Positions 41,441-52,174 of a DNA stretch of 64,000 bases are shown one piece after another. The notes under the pieces were generated by a model. That model saw only the letters and a program-made list of their open reading frames with translations, was not told where the DNA came from and did no database searches. The DNA lies in the NCBI GenBank assembly GCA_918797485.1, contig CAKKNE010000003.1, forward strand, positions 4,154,001 to 4,218,000, in the 5' to 3' direction. Every line of letters starts with the position of its first letter. The first letter of the stretch is position 1. The stretch is from Pelagomonas calceolata. Its lineage: Eukaryota; Sar; Pelagophyceae; Pelagomonadales; Pelagomonadaceae. The translations under genes were made by a program, and so were the position numbers.

Positions 41441-41689
41441 ACTCGCGGCGATGGCGTCTCTGTGTACTTCTAGTAAGACCCGTTATTTGTACTGATTACT
41501 CGGCAGGTCGGGGGGGCCTGAGGCTTAGATCCTCATGGTTCGGGGACTAGTTTGGAGCGAGTAAACTACTTTCGGTCACGCACTGGCAGCCCGGGCTGCG
41601 GCGGCCCGGTGGCTAGGCGGCCTACTAGGCTAGCTCTAAGCAAAGCAAACTAGTAAGCTAGTGAACTTGAACGAGTACACACGAGACAC
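41441..41689. other. Convergent 3' spacer
   Basis: A lower-GC 3' flank of two convergent genes. A CTAG-rich stretch occurs near 41620-41660 but lacks the promoter-element core. An introner-core-like phrase (CGCGGCGATGGCGTCTCTGTG) follows the stop at about 41443. Confidence 0.35.
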
Positions 41690-42544
41690 TTACACCACCA
41701 CACGGTTCTTCGCCTTCCGCGCCCGGATCGACCGCTCGCACGGCCGGCCCGCGTCGGGCTGGTGAGCTTTGCGCGCCGCGCCGCCGCGGAGGCGCAGGGG
41801 CACCGCGCGGGCGATGGCACGCAGCTCCTCATCCGTGACCGGCCGCGCGGCCCCCGGCGCCAGCGTTCCGAGCCGTACGGGCCCGACGGCCGTCCGCGCC
41901 AAGCCCACGACCGCTCCGCCGCACGCGCCCACCATCCGCTTGACCTGGTGGTGCATCCCCTCGGCCAGCGTCACGCGCACGCGGAGGGCGCCGAGGCGCT
42001 CGAGCGTCGCAGCCGCGCACTTGGTGCCCCGCCTATCGTCCAGGACGAGGCCTCGTTCGAACTTGCTCTCGGCGTCGGCGTCGAGCGGGCCCGTCGCCGA
42101 GGGCGGCCCCTCCGCGGCGTGGACGCGCGCGTAGCGCAACGGCCCCAGCGCAACCTCATAAGTTTTAGAAACGTGGCTGCAGGGGTGCGCCAGCAGGCAC
42201 TGCAGACCGCCGTCCGTGCCGCAGAGCACGAGTCCCGACGTGTCTCTATCTAAACGTCCGATCATCCCGAGGTCCGGGTGGGCCAGCGCGCCGATGGCGT
42301 CTTCTACACTACCGTCGGCCTCTTTATGGACCGCAAGGAGGCGCTGGAACGGCCGCTTCAGTTCCGTCCCGTCGCAACGCAGCGTCTCGGCGCCGACGAC
42401 GACCTGGAACGTCGCGTCGCGTATCACGTGCTCGCCGCCATCCACGTCGCGCAAAACGACCAAGCCCTCGGCCAGCGCGGCTTTGACGCGGTCGCTGCGC
42501 GGCTTGCACTGGAGGTGGGTCGCGAGGATGTAGTCCACGCGCAT
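41690..42544 (-). CDS. RsuA/RluB-type pseudouridine synthase
   Basis: ATG 42544 (MRVDYILATHLQCKPRSDRVKAALAEGLVVLRDV) begins with an S4-like region. The catalytic motif is IGRLDRDTSGLVLCGTDGG, with the invariant Asp. Later motifs are KTYEVALGPL and EGMHHQVKRMVGACGGAVVGLARTAVGP, typical of the RsuA family. The C-terminus is basic. It would isomerise a uridine in rRNA or tRNA. 284 residues. No strong organelle presequence is visible. Confidence 0.85.
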   Translation of the reverse strand: MRVDYILATHLQCKPRSDRVKAALAEGLVVLRDVDGGEHVIRDATFQVVVGAETLRCDGTELKRPFQRLLAVHKEADGSVEDAIGALAHPDLGMIGRLDRDTSGLVLCGTDGGLQCLLAHPCSHVSKTYEVALGPLRYARVHAAEGPPSATGPLDADAESKFERGLVLDDRRGTKCAAATLERLGALRVRVTLAEGMHHQVKRMVGACGGAVVGLARTAVGPVRLGTLAPGAARPVTDEELRAIARAVPLRLRGGAARKAHQPDAGRPCERSIRARKAKNRVVV

Positions 42545-42774
42545 CGTTTTGATTGATTTTCTGCAAACAGTTCACGCTACTGCCGCATCACTGACGCGCA
42601 TCCGTCCCTGATTGCTGATGGTCTGCTGCACACGGTGCTGCACACGGTGCTACGCACTCTACAACTGCAGCACTGCTGCAGCTGTCGTTGACTGTGATCA
42701 ATGTCGACTCCTAGCGCCTTGGCACAGGCGGAGGGCAGTGGTTTGGCTGTGGTTTGTCCTCGACGCCTGGTTTG

Positions 42775-42796
42775 CTAGTGCCTTACAGGACGCTAG
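42775..42796 (-). promoter_or_regulatory. Recurrent CTAG...CTAG promoter element
   Basis: CTAGCGTCCTGTAAGGCACTAG on the minus strand. It sits in a divergent region 231 bp upstream of the pseudouridine synthase ATG, and 174 bp from the AAA gene start on the other side. Confidence 0.65.
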
Positions 42797-42969
42797 GCGA
42801 TTATATTGAGCCAGCAAAAAGTCGGTGCATACGCATCATAGAGACCGCGTGTCAGCGCTACAGGTGAACGCGCGGCAGCGCAGGACCGTCCGTGGCCCGC
42901 GCAGCCGTTAAGGCCGAGCCGACACGCAGCGCAGCCGGCCCCAGCGCCGGGCCGAATAAAACAACAACA

Positions 42970-45627
42970 ATGACGCGCACGCTCCTGTACGTGCTCCTCC
43001 TCGGCGCGACCGCGGCGCTACGTCAGAAAGGCCCCCTCGGCATCAGCCGAGGCGGCAAGGGCTCCGTCGGCCTCGAGCAGCTCGAGGAGCTCGTCGACGT
43101 CGTCGAGAGCAGCACAACTCCGTTAGAGGACCCGCCGGACGACGACGACGAGGATTTGAGACCGGACGATGCCTGGCGCACGCTCGTGCAGGTCTGGAAA
43201 GGAAGACTAGAGCGAGGCGTGGAGGACGCACACCCGTCGCGCTCACGATTTCTCTCTGAATTATCCGCAAAAAACGACAACTCCACAGCAAGGTTATTAC
43301 AACCGCAGCGCGCGGCAACGTTATTGGGTACAGCAAGGATGGCCTTCCGGCGGCGCAGTCTCGCTCCACACTTGAGGAGATTGCCGCGGTGCTCCGCTGG
43401 TGTGCGACTGCGCTGCGAGGACGCGCCCCCGGCGGTCCACGAAGCGCTAGCTGTCGCCTTAGCGGACGCGTCGAACGCGCGCTGCGTCGTTGTCGATGAG
43501 GCGCAATTAAGGCGAGTCCGCAAGTTGGCCATCGAGCGGTCGTCGGGCAAGCAGCGAGGCCCGTCGCGGGAACGGTTGGTCCGAGCCCTGCTAGCAGCTG
43601 CAAGGGATTTAGATGAGCCCACCGTCATCATCTTCCGGGACAATGGTGGTTGTGTTTTTAGAAGCCGAGGGGCCTGTAGGGCTTGTCTCGACGACCTCAG
43701 GGACGAAAAGGCACGTACTCTACTCGTCTTCCTGGCGACCGACGACGACGCCCCTCGCGTACGTAGAAAACAACCGGCGCCGCAGCAGCGGCCGCTGCCG
43801 CCGCCGCCGTCGATACGGGACGAGGGCTTCGACGCGGAAGCGACCACGGGCGGCAACGAGACGTCCTCCTTCGAAGGGGCTTTACGAGACCTGGCTCGCA
43901 GGGTCGCGGAACAAGCTAGACGCGCGGCGGACGATGAAGACCTCGATGGAAGAGGGCGCGAGTACCTCTCTGCATTGGAAGAAGCTCTGTCTGACGAAGG
44001 TTTGGTGAAAGCTTTGGCGGACCAGTGCGCTCCATTATTAGATGACCCGGGCGTCGCCGTGCACGTCGCCTTGAGCGTCGGACGGCCGGTGAACGCGGAA
44101 GGGCAACCAGAAGCTCCCCAGACGGCCCTCGAAGCGACGCTCGACGCGCGGCCGCCGTCCCAGCCGTCGGGGCCCTCCTTACGAGTGCCCGCGTCGCTCA
44201 TGCGGTGGATGGGCCTGCGGCCGCGGGAAGAAACGACGCCTCCTCCCCAGAAGAAGAGCGACGACGAGGATCCCGCCCAGGCCCTCGCCGAGGCCCTGGA
44301 CGATGTGGTCGTGGGATCGCCCGTCGCCGCGGTCGCCGCATCCGAGTGGGCGGCTTGGTTACGCGAAGAAGTACAACTAGCGACGCGCGACGCGAACGGC
44401 AAGCGACTTGCGGCGCACCTGCGACGGAGTGCGTTGGATGCGGATCTCCACAAACTAGGCCACCTGCTCGGGGCCAAGCTGCTGACGGACGAGGATTGTA
44501 GAATAGTTGCGCTCGACGCTCTCAAGGTCGAGTTAGCACGAAAAACGGAACCGCGCTACACCTCCGATGTCCTCGAGCTCGCCCCGGCCTCGCTAGCCCT
44601 CGCGCTATCATCCAGTCCAAAGCAGGAAGATCTGGAGACAGAACAACTAGATAAACATGAAAAAGCTTTATTATCGCAAGTGGTAAAACCGCAAGATGTT
44701 GCTGTGGCCTTCGACTCGATCGGTGGTTTAGATGATGCCAAAAAAGCTCTAAGGGAGGCCATCACCTACCCCCTCAAGTACCCTTCACTCTACCAGGACG
44801 GCGTCGCGCGGGAAGCGTGCAAGGGCGTGCTGCTCTTCGGCCCTCCGGGCACCGGGAAGACCATGCTCGCGAAAGCAGTGGCCACCGAGGGCGGCGCCGC
44901 CTTTTTAGCGATCGACGCGTCGTCCATCGAGAACAAGTGGCTCGGCGAGAGCGAGAAGAACGCGAAGGCCGTCTTTTCTTTGGCGCGGCGGCTGGCGCCT
45001 TGTGTGGTTTATATCGACGAAGTGGATGCTGTTCTTAGTAGTAGAGAAGGCGGCGACGACACGTCGCACGGCACGCTGACTTCCGTCAAGACGACGCTCA
45101 TGCAGGAGTGGGATGGATTAAGGACGACGCAGGACCGCGTCGTCGTGATCGGGTCGACGAACCGGCCCTACGACCTGGACGAGGCTGTTCTCAGAAGGAT
45201 GCCGCGGCGCATACTCGTTGATCTTCCGGATCTACAAACTAGAGAAGAGATCCTGCGAGTTACTTTGCGGGACAATGCCGTCGACGACGACGTGGACCTG
45301 ACGCGCCTCGCGAAGAAGTTAGATGGGTATTCCGGAAGCGACTGCAAGGAGATCTGCCGCGAGGCGATCGTGCGGATCAGCCACGAGCACGCGCGCAGAC
45401 TGGACGCGCTGTCGGCGTCGGACGAGTTGGATGGAGCTTGTGTGGCGGCCTTGGACCCGCCGCCCTTGCGGGCGGCGTCCATGGCCGACTTCGAGAAAGC
45501 GATCGAGCGGCTCTCGGCGAGCGTTGCGGAACAGGGGCCCGAGATGGGGAAAGTTCAGGAGTGGAACGCGCAGTACGGCGAGGTCAAGGGGAAAAGGAAC
45601 GCTGCGCCCAGCTCGCTATATTTGTAA
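42970..45627 (+). CDS. AAA ATPase with signal sequence (ATAD1/Msp1-spastin group)
   Basis: ATG 42970 opens a signal peptide (MTRTLLYVLLLGATAALRQKG). About 500 residues of acidic, low-complexity and helical sequence precede an AAA module with ALREAITYPLKYPSLYQDG, Walker A GPPGTGKTMLAKAVA, Walker B VVYIDEVDAVLSS, sensor GSTNRPYDLDEAVLRRMPRR (SRH), and a C-terminal lid. The pore-loop and SRH sequences match the meiotic clade (Msp1/ATAD1, katanin, spastin). 885 residues, single exon. The secretory or plastid signal is unusual for this clade and suggests an organelle-lumen or stromal role. Confidence 0.8.
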   Translation: MTRTLLYVLLLGATAALRQKGPLGISRGGKGSVGLEQLEELVDVVESSTTPLEDPPDDDDEDLRPDDAWRTLVQVWKGRLERGVEDAHPSRSRFLSELSAKNDNSTARLLQPQRAATLLGTARMAFRRRSLAPHLRRLPRCSAGVRLRCEDAPPAVHEALAVALADASNARCVVVDEAQLRRVRKLAIERSSGKQRGPSRERLVRALLAAARDLDEPTVIIFRDNGGCVFRSRGACRACLDDLRDEKARTLLVFLATDDDAPRVRRKQPAPQQRPLPPPPSIRDEGFDAEATTGGNETSSFEGALRDLARRVAEQARRAADDEDLDGRGREYLSALEEALSDEGLVKALADQCAPLLDDPGVAVHVALSVGRPVNAEGQPEAPQTALEATLDARPPSQPSGPSLRVPASLMRWMGLRPREETTPPPQKKSDDEDPAQALAEALDDVVVGSPVAAVAASEWAAWLREEVQLATRDANGKRLAAHLRRSALDADLHKLGHLLGAKLLTDEDCRIVALDALKVELARKTEPRYTSDVLELAPASLALALSSSPKQEDLETEQLDKHEKALLSQVVKPQDVAVAFDSIGGLDDAKKALREAITYPLKYPSLYQDGVAREACKGVLLFGPPGTGKTMLAKAVATEGGAAFLAIDASSIENKWLGESEKNAKAVFSLARRLAPCVVYIDEVDAVLSSREGGDDTSHGTLTSVKTTLMQEWDGLRTTQDRVVVIGSTNRPYDLDEAVLRRMPRRILVDLPDLQTREEILRVTLRDNAVDDDVDLTRLAKKLDGYSGSDCKEICREAIVRISHEHARRLDALSASDELDGACVAALDPPPLRAASMADFEKAIERLSASVAEQGPEMGKVQEWNAQYGEVKGKRNAAPSSLYL

Positions 45628-45650
45628 GGAGTCTTATGCCGCTTCGTAGA

Positions 45651-48600
45651 CTATCCATACCACTTCCGCGTCCTCGCCTTGGTTGCAGTCGGCCCCGGTG
45701 CCACGCCCTGGTCGTCGAGGAAGGCCGTCGTCACGGGCCCGAAGGACTTCCAATTCGCGAGCGCCTCCGGTGTCGCCGGGTACGCGCCGTGCGTCTTTTT
45801 CAGCGCCGCGCGCGCCGGTGCGCCGTACCACGTCCGCATCGGCTCGAAGACCGTGTTGATCCTGTTGTTCTTCGCCGCTTCGGCGCCTCCCTTGACCGCC
45901 GGCGACGCGCTCGAGGCGCCCGCCTGGGCAGGCCGCGCGTCGGCGGGCGACTTTGCCGCGGCCTCATCCGACTGCGCCGCCCGGAACATGTTCATGACGG
46001 AGCTGGCCAGAGACTGTGAGGACCCTTGACCGCTAGCGACGCTGGCGGGCGGAGGCGCGTCGCCGGCCGTGGGCGAGCTGGCGCTCCAGGGGCGGCTGAT
46101 CGAAGAAGGGCGACGCGGCGTCGTCGCCTGGAGTTCCTTGCAAATGTCGGCGAAGCTCGGGCGAGCGTCCGGGTCCTGGGCCCACGCGCGTTCCATGAGA
46201 GAGCTGAGGTCGCGGGGCATGGACTTTGGTACGTCCAGCCTCTGTTCCTTGATGAGCTTGTAGAGAATTTGTTGCGGCTTGAGTCCCGCCCAGGGGATCC
46301 CACGGTCGTAAATCTCCCACAGGACGACCGCATAGCTGTAGACGTCACTCTTCTCCGTGAAGGTGTTGTCGTCGAATAATTCCGGCGCCATGAACGCGGG
46401 CGTCCCCGCGACGCTGTCTCTCATCGTCGCGGTCGTCGTGAACGTCTTCAGCTCCTCGCAGCGAGAGAGCCCAAAGTCGGTCACCTTGCACCGCCCGTCG
46501 TGCGTGAGCAGCACCTGTGTGGAAATCAAAATTTTACGGCGCTGCCAGCACGGCCGATTCCTCGCCGCTCGACGGAGCCAGCACGGCCGCGTCATCACCG
46601 AGAAATGACTTAGTGAAGAATTATCGGGTGCACGCGACACACTGGTTGATTTCCACACAGAGCAGCACGTTGTGGGTCTTCAAGTCGCGATGCTCGATCT
46701 TGCAGCTATAGAGGTGCGCCATGCCCAGCGCCACGTCCGCCGTCCAGAAGCGCTGGTACTCCGGCGTGATCACCTCGTCGTCGCGGTCGAGCGCGTGCCG
46801 CAGCGATCCGCCGGGCAGATACTCCATCACGAGGCCGAGGAAGGTAGGGTTGGTGGTGACGACGCCGAGGACCTGGACCGTGCGCGGATGCCGCAGGCGG
46901 ATCATGATCCCTAGCTCGGTTTTGAACGACGAGAGCATCTTCGTGCGCTTGACGGCCGGGACCCCGACCATGCTGATTTTCTTCAGGCAAACAATCTCTC
47001 CGCCCAGGTAGCCGCGAAAGACCGCCCCCTGGCCACCCTCCGCGAAAGGCAGTTCCTCCACGTCCTCGAGCTCGAGCTCGGACTGCCCCAAGGCCGCCTC
47101 TTTCATGCGCTTGACCAGTTCCCGCGACTTCGTCTTCCGCAGCGCCCCGCCGAGCTCGTGGACGTTTCGTCGGATAGACGCGTTGCGGTCGTTGCCAGCC
47201 GCGATGGCCGCCAGGATCCGCTTGTCGCGCGCCGCGCCCGCCTGGACGGCCGCCATGAGCTTCTCGTCGCGTCCCACGCCGGCTTTGACGGCGACAAGGA
47301 TCGACTTGAGCTGCTGCTTGTCCATAGTTCTACCATCCAGCCTGCGCGCAAATCAACCAGTGAGTCGGGTGCACCCGATAATTCTTCACGGAGTCCTTTA
47401 TCGGCGAGAACGCGGCCGTGCTGGCTGAATCGAGCGGTGAGAGACCACGCCGCCACGCGATGGCCTTCGAGACGCGCCGCGACAATTTGATTATGCACTG
47501 CATCCAGCATTTTGTTCATCTTCTTGTCCAACTTGCTCAGGCCCTCCTTCACTTCGAGCTTGAACTCGCGCATCTCGACCGCGATCTCCGTCGGCGGCAC
47601 GCGCGCGTCGACCGCGACCGACGTGATCGCGACGGCGTCCTCCGAGAGCGCCGCCGCCGCCTCCTCCTCGGATTCCCCTTTCTCGACGACGCGCTTCGCG
47701 ACGAGCGCCGCGATGGACTGCTCGATCTGGTACGTTCGCTCCATGAGCTGAAAGTCCATGGCCAACCGGTAGCTCAGCCGGAGGACGCCCAGCTGCTCGA
47801 CGATGCGCGTGTCGATGCGACCCAGCTTCTTGACGTGGCTCTGCATCGTGAACGCGCGCTTGAGCCAGCCCTTCTGCCCGAACGCGCGCACGGCCACGTG
47901 GAATTCCTTCATTAAGTCGATGAGCCGCTGCATGTTCGCTTGGGCAATATCTTTGCCGTCTGAGCACTTCGAGACGTTCTTCGACATGAGATCAACCACG
48001 TCCAGGACGTCGATGACGCGCCGTGCCGCAACGAGGACGTCGTCGGCCTTTTCGCTGAACTCCTCGACGTCGCCGAGAATCCCCTTGGCGACCCGGCACA
48101 GCGGTCCGATGAGCGGCAAGCCGCTCGCAGCGGAGAGCAGGGCCGAGGTCACCGTCATGCCTCTCTCGACGACAGCCGTCGTCTCCTTGTGCCGCACGAG
48201 CATCGTGGAGCGGTCGTTGCCTTCCTCGAGCTCGATGTCGCCGAGCTCCACATCGCCGCTGAGAGCCATTGGTTTCTTATTCGCCGCCGAACCTTTGCCG
48301 CGGCGGTAGAAGAAGAAGGCGGCGGCAGCCAGCAACAGGATGGCACCCGCGGCAGCTCCGCCACCAGCAACTATCACGCCGCCGTCGCTACCCCCACCGG
48401 AGCCCCCGGAGCTCGTCGACTCGGAGGAGCTTTCGGCGCTGCCGATCGCGCCGTCGGGCGTAGGTCTTGGGGTCGGCCTCGAAGTGGGAGCCCCGATGGG
48501 CCTCGGCGTCGTGACGACGAACGTATAACTCGCCGCCTCGATCGCCGCTTGCGTCGCTTCGACGTCCATGGTCACGGCGGCGAACGAGGGATCCGAGGCC

Positions 48601-51443
48601 TGCAGCGTGGCCAGGAAACTGCCGTCGTAGACCGCCAACGTCATAGCGTCCATGGACTGTTCCAGCAATTCCGCCGAGACTTGTTCGCCGTTATCCGTGC
48701 CGTCGACGCGCGCGACGCCCGTGTACGAGATTTCGATTTCGACGCCATCGCCGCTATCCACGCCCGGCGTCGGCATCCCCCGCGTCGGCGCCAAGGTCGG
48801 CGCCAAGGTCGGCGAATACGTCGTTCGTAAGCGCCGCCGCTGCCGCTCGGCGGCCTCGATGTCGATGATCTCTTCAAAAAGACCGCCGGTACTGTCTATG
48901 ATCGACTGCGCAAACGAAGCTTGCATGCCGTCCTTGTCGGCATTGAAAATGACGGTGACGATGCCCTCGAGCGTCACCGACGAAGTAATCTGGACGGCCG
49001 TCTGGGTCGGCGTCGGGGCCGACGTCGTCGGCGCCGTGGTAGGCGCTGGAGAAGGCCTTGGCGTTGGTCTGGGCGTCGGCAGCTGCGTCGGACTTCCGGG
49101 CACCGGTGACGGAGCGGGCGTCGGTTGAGGGGTCGGGCGCGGCGTCGGCCTGGGCGTCGGATTTGGGGTCGGCCTGGGCGTCGGCGCGAAAACGGGCGCT
49201 TTCGTCGGAATGGGCGTCGGAATGGGCGTCGGCCTTGGAGTCGGTCTGATGGTCGGGCGTGGCGACGGCTGAGGGAACGTCGGCCGCGGAGATGGCTGAG
49301 GTGTTGTCGGGCGCGGCGTTGGTTGCGGAACCGGCAGCGGCGTCGGGCGCGGCGTCGGCCGCCGTGAGGGTTGAGGCGTCGGCCTGGGCGTCGGCCGGTT
49401 GCTGGGCGCTGGCGTCGGAGGCGCTGTTGGCCGTGGAGTTGGACTTGGAAACGTCGGGCGCGCGGTCGGCCGCGGCGTAGGCATCGACGTCGGCTTCGGC
49501 GTCGGGCGCTGAGTAGGCTTCGGCGTCGGCCGAAATGTGGGGCGCGGCGTCGGCTTTGGCGTCGGACAGTCGGCGACATTTGCAACTTGCACGACGCCGC
49601 ACGACGTCGACTCGCACTTGGCCTCCTCGAACGCGTCGTCCAGGTCCACATCGTCGTCCACGCACCAGCCGAGGTTCTGGTCGAAGGCCGAGGCATATTT
49701 GAACATTTCGAACATATCTAGGACCTGCTCGACGCTCCAGCTGCCTATGTCCTGATTAAATGACGAGGCGCCGCTGAACATATTCTCCATGCTCTTGACG
49801 CCCGAGGTGTCCCACGCGCCGATGTCCTGGTTAAAGGACGAGGCTTCCTCGAACATACTCTCCATGCTCTTGACGCCCGAGGTGTCCCACGCGCCGATGT
49901 CCTGGTTAAAGGCCGAGGCGTCGTGGAACATGCCCTCCATCGTCGTGACGCCAGAGGTGTCCCACGCGCCGATGTCTTGATTAAAGGCCGACGCGTAGCC
50001 GAACATCCATTCCATGCTTCTGACGCCGGAGGTGTCCCACGCGCCGATGTCCTGGTCGAAGGCCGAGGCGTCGCGGAACATGTAGTCCATCCTTGTGACG
50101 CCGGAGGTGTCCCACGCGCCGATGTCCTGGTCGAAGGCCGAGGCGTCGCGGAACATGTAGTCCATCCTTGTGACGCCGGAGGTGTCCCACGCGCCGATGT
50201 CCTGGTCGAAGGACGAGGCTTCGTCGAACATCTCCGCCATGCTCTTGACGCCCGAGGTGTCCCAATTACCGATGTCCTGGTTAAAGGCCGAGGCGCCTTG
50301 GAACATCCCGCTCATCGCTGCGCCAGAGGTGTCCCACGCGCCAATGTCCTGGTTGAAGGCCGAGGCGTCGCGGAACATCTCGCTCATGTCCGTGACGCTG
50401 TGGACCGCCCAGCCACTGATGTCCTGGTCGAAGGCCGAGGCGCCGGCGAACATCCCGCTCATATCCGTGACCTTGTCAACCCGCCAGTCGTTCAGCGGTT
50501 GGTCGAACGCCGAGGCGCTTTCGAACATGTAGACCATATCCCTGACGTTTCCTACGCTCCAGCCGCCAATGTTCTGATTGAACGACGAGGCGTCGTAGAA
50601 CATGTAGTCCATCCTTGTGACGCCGGAGGTGTCCCACGCGCCAATGTCCTCGTTGAAGGACGCCGCTGCTTCGTTGCAAAACGTTTCGTCCATGTCTGCG
50701 CAAAATAAGTACGACATGTCCGTCACCCCCGATGTGTCCCAAGTCGAAATGTGGCCGTAGTCCGCCTCGACGACGGCGCGGTCGTCAAACCACGCAATAA
50801 TAGTAGGTCTAATCAAGACGTCGTCCATGACGTAGCCCGACGCGCCGTGGTCGTGTCCGTCGTCGAGGCGGCGGCGGCCGTGGTCGTGGCCGTCGTGCCC
50901 GCCGCCGCCCTCCTCGACGAGCGGCTCGACGTCCTCGCCCGCCGCGTCCTGGAGGTAGTGCATGTCGTTCTCGAACTCCGTGGGCACGTGCTCCGCGAAG
51001 ACGTAGCCCCTGAGCTTGCGCCGCGTCCGAGAAAATTTAATGTCGTCCGAGAACGGCGCGACGGACGCGTTTGCCGGTCCGGCCGCGGCGAGTCTCGCCG
51101 TCGAGGCCAGCAGCACGCCGACGAGGCGTGCGTTCCAGCCCGAGCGCCTCGCGGAGCTTCCAAAGGTATTGAGGGCCGCAGCGAGCGCTGACAGCGCGCC
51201 GACGACGCAGAAAAAGGCCCAGACGCACGCCGAGGCGGCAGCGGCGCCCAGCGACCGCCAGCTGTTGTCCTCGCCCAGGCTCATCGCAGGCGCCGCGCCG
51301 AGCAGCAGCCCGGACCACTCGTCAAAGCAGCGCGTCGCCGTCGCGCGCGCCGCGAACGCCCAAAACGCCGCCGCGGCGCCGCCCTTCAGCGTGGAATTCC
51401 AAATCTGACTGCAGAGGCCGCCCTCCTTCCCGGGCGCCGCCAT
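45651..51443 (-). CDS. DUF285 receptor kinase (BspA ectodomain - TM - MLKL-like helical segment - TKL-like kinase)
   Basis: Exons 51443..47509, 47341..46669 and 46514..45651 sum to 1,823 codons in one frame. From ATG 51443 there are two N-terminal hydrophobic segments (about residues 78-98 and 112-130) and His-rich HDGHDHG. About fifteen DUF285 units (about 200-620) and a PTPRPT stalk (to about 800) follow. A SEA-like region leads to a transmembrane helix (about 1020-1048: [26 protein letters not shown]). The cytosol begins with [21 protein letters not shown]...QKGWLKRAF (about 1090-1235), resembling the HeLo/MLKL four-helix bundle. The kinase (about 1410-1660) has [27 protein letters not shown] and APE, so it should be active. 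The C-terminus carries the WYGAPAR module. A ligand-gated immune or adhesion receptor is inferred. A kinase made alone from the internal ATG 47325 is the alternative. Confidence 0.75.
46506..46667 (-). mobile_element. Introner with perfect 8-bp TSD GAGCAGCA, inside the kinase catalytic loop
   Basis: The element spans 46514-46659, between GAGCAGCA at 46506-46513 and 46660-46667, with TIRs CCTGTGTGGAAATCAAA and TTGATTTCCACACAG. In gene sense the intron is 46668..46515 (GT-AG, 154 bp), and splicing restores [15 protein letters not shown]. The interior belongs to the same subfamily as 21960 and has the same orientation relative to its gene. Confidence 0.93.
47334..47508 (-). mobile_element. Introner with perfect 8-bp TSD and GC donor, joining ectodomain/TM half to kinase half
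   Basis: The element spans 47342-47500. In gene sense GCTGGATG occurs at 47508..47501 and again at 47341..47334. The GC donor at 47508 and the AG at 47343-47342 (GCGCGCAG) give a 167-bp intron whose removal restores [16 protein letters not shown]. The interior is the 21960/46514 subfamily in reversed orientation (GCCAGCACGGCCGCG...GAATTATCGGGTGC). Confidence 0.9.
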
Positions 51444-51654
51444 CGTTTGGCCCGGCGCGGCGTCGGGGCGGTAGACAGCGTGCCTGTGCCCGCTGTGCTG
51501 TGCTCCAATGGAGCTTCTGATGCGCGCGACGGCTGCGCGGGGCCTTTTTTCTCGCTGAGGTGCTGTAGGGCTGCCTTTTGGTAGCGCCCCGTTCACGTAT
51601 TCCAATTTGCGGCGTGAATTTGCGCGAGACTTGTATCAGCGCACGGCGCTGATC

Positions 51655-51985
51655 CTGATCATCGTGACGTCGGGAACGCGACGAACACGGGTCCGCGAAG
51701 GCTCAGCGGACGCCTACGCCCGGCCGCAACGAAATAACTCGCTGTTTTTCCCGGCTCGCGGGACTCGGCGGGAGAGACAACTCCAAAAAAAGATCCACAA
51801 AAGACAAAACATTACCGCGGCCGCCGCCAGGCCCGCCCCCGCGCCGCGGGCCACGGCGGCAGAGTGGAGGCGAGCCGCGCGTTCAGGAGAGCGACCGCCG
51901 CGCAAACGGCGAACGCGAGGCGCCCCCGCCGCAGAAAGGGGGGCAGCCCCGAGGGCCCCGCACTCGCCGCGAAGAGGCTTCCCTC
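51655..51985 (-). pseudogene. Duplicated 3' end of the MFS transporter gene
   Basis: About 330 bp closely match 57300-57620. They include the last ~57 codons of the MFS gene ([23 protein letters not shown]...[16 protein letters not shown], stop at 51812) and its 3' flank. Only a few substitutions and small indels separate the copies. Homology stops abruptly at about 51982, where the ureG fragment starts. It is a passenger of the receptor segmental duplication. Confidence 0.85.
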
Positions 51986-52174
51986 GTCGTCAACAAGGTC
52001 GACCTCGCGCCGGCCGTCGGCGCGGACCTGGACGTGATGCGCCGCGACGCGCTCAAGATGCGCGGCGCCGGGCCGACCGTCTTCGCCGCCGTGAAGCACG
52101 GCGACGGCCTCGACGCGATCATCGGCGAGATCTTCGCCGCGCAGCGGCGCGCGCTGGCGGCGGCGGCGGAGTAG
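51983..52174 (+). pseudogene. ureG: 3' fragment of ureG (urease accessory GTPase)
   Basis: The plus strand reads [42 protein letters not shown] and continues to a stop at 52172-52174, 63 codons in all. The NKxD GTPase specificity motif, the VGADLxVMxRD block and the FAxVKHG phrase are diagnostic of UreG, which loads nickel into urease. The P-loop N-terminal half is absent and there is no start codon. It therefore looks like the remnant of a gene cut by the duplication, unless it is spliced to a distant exon. Confidence 0.8.

Noticed and set aside
47103-47340. C-terminal extension of the receptor frame past the introner ([15 protein letters not shown]...).
   Set aside because: It is Ser/Arg-rich translation of the kinase exon in the wrong frame. 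Removal of the introner switches to the kinase frame.
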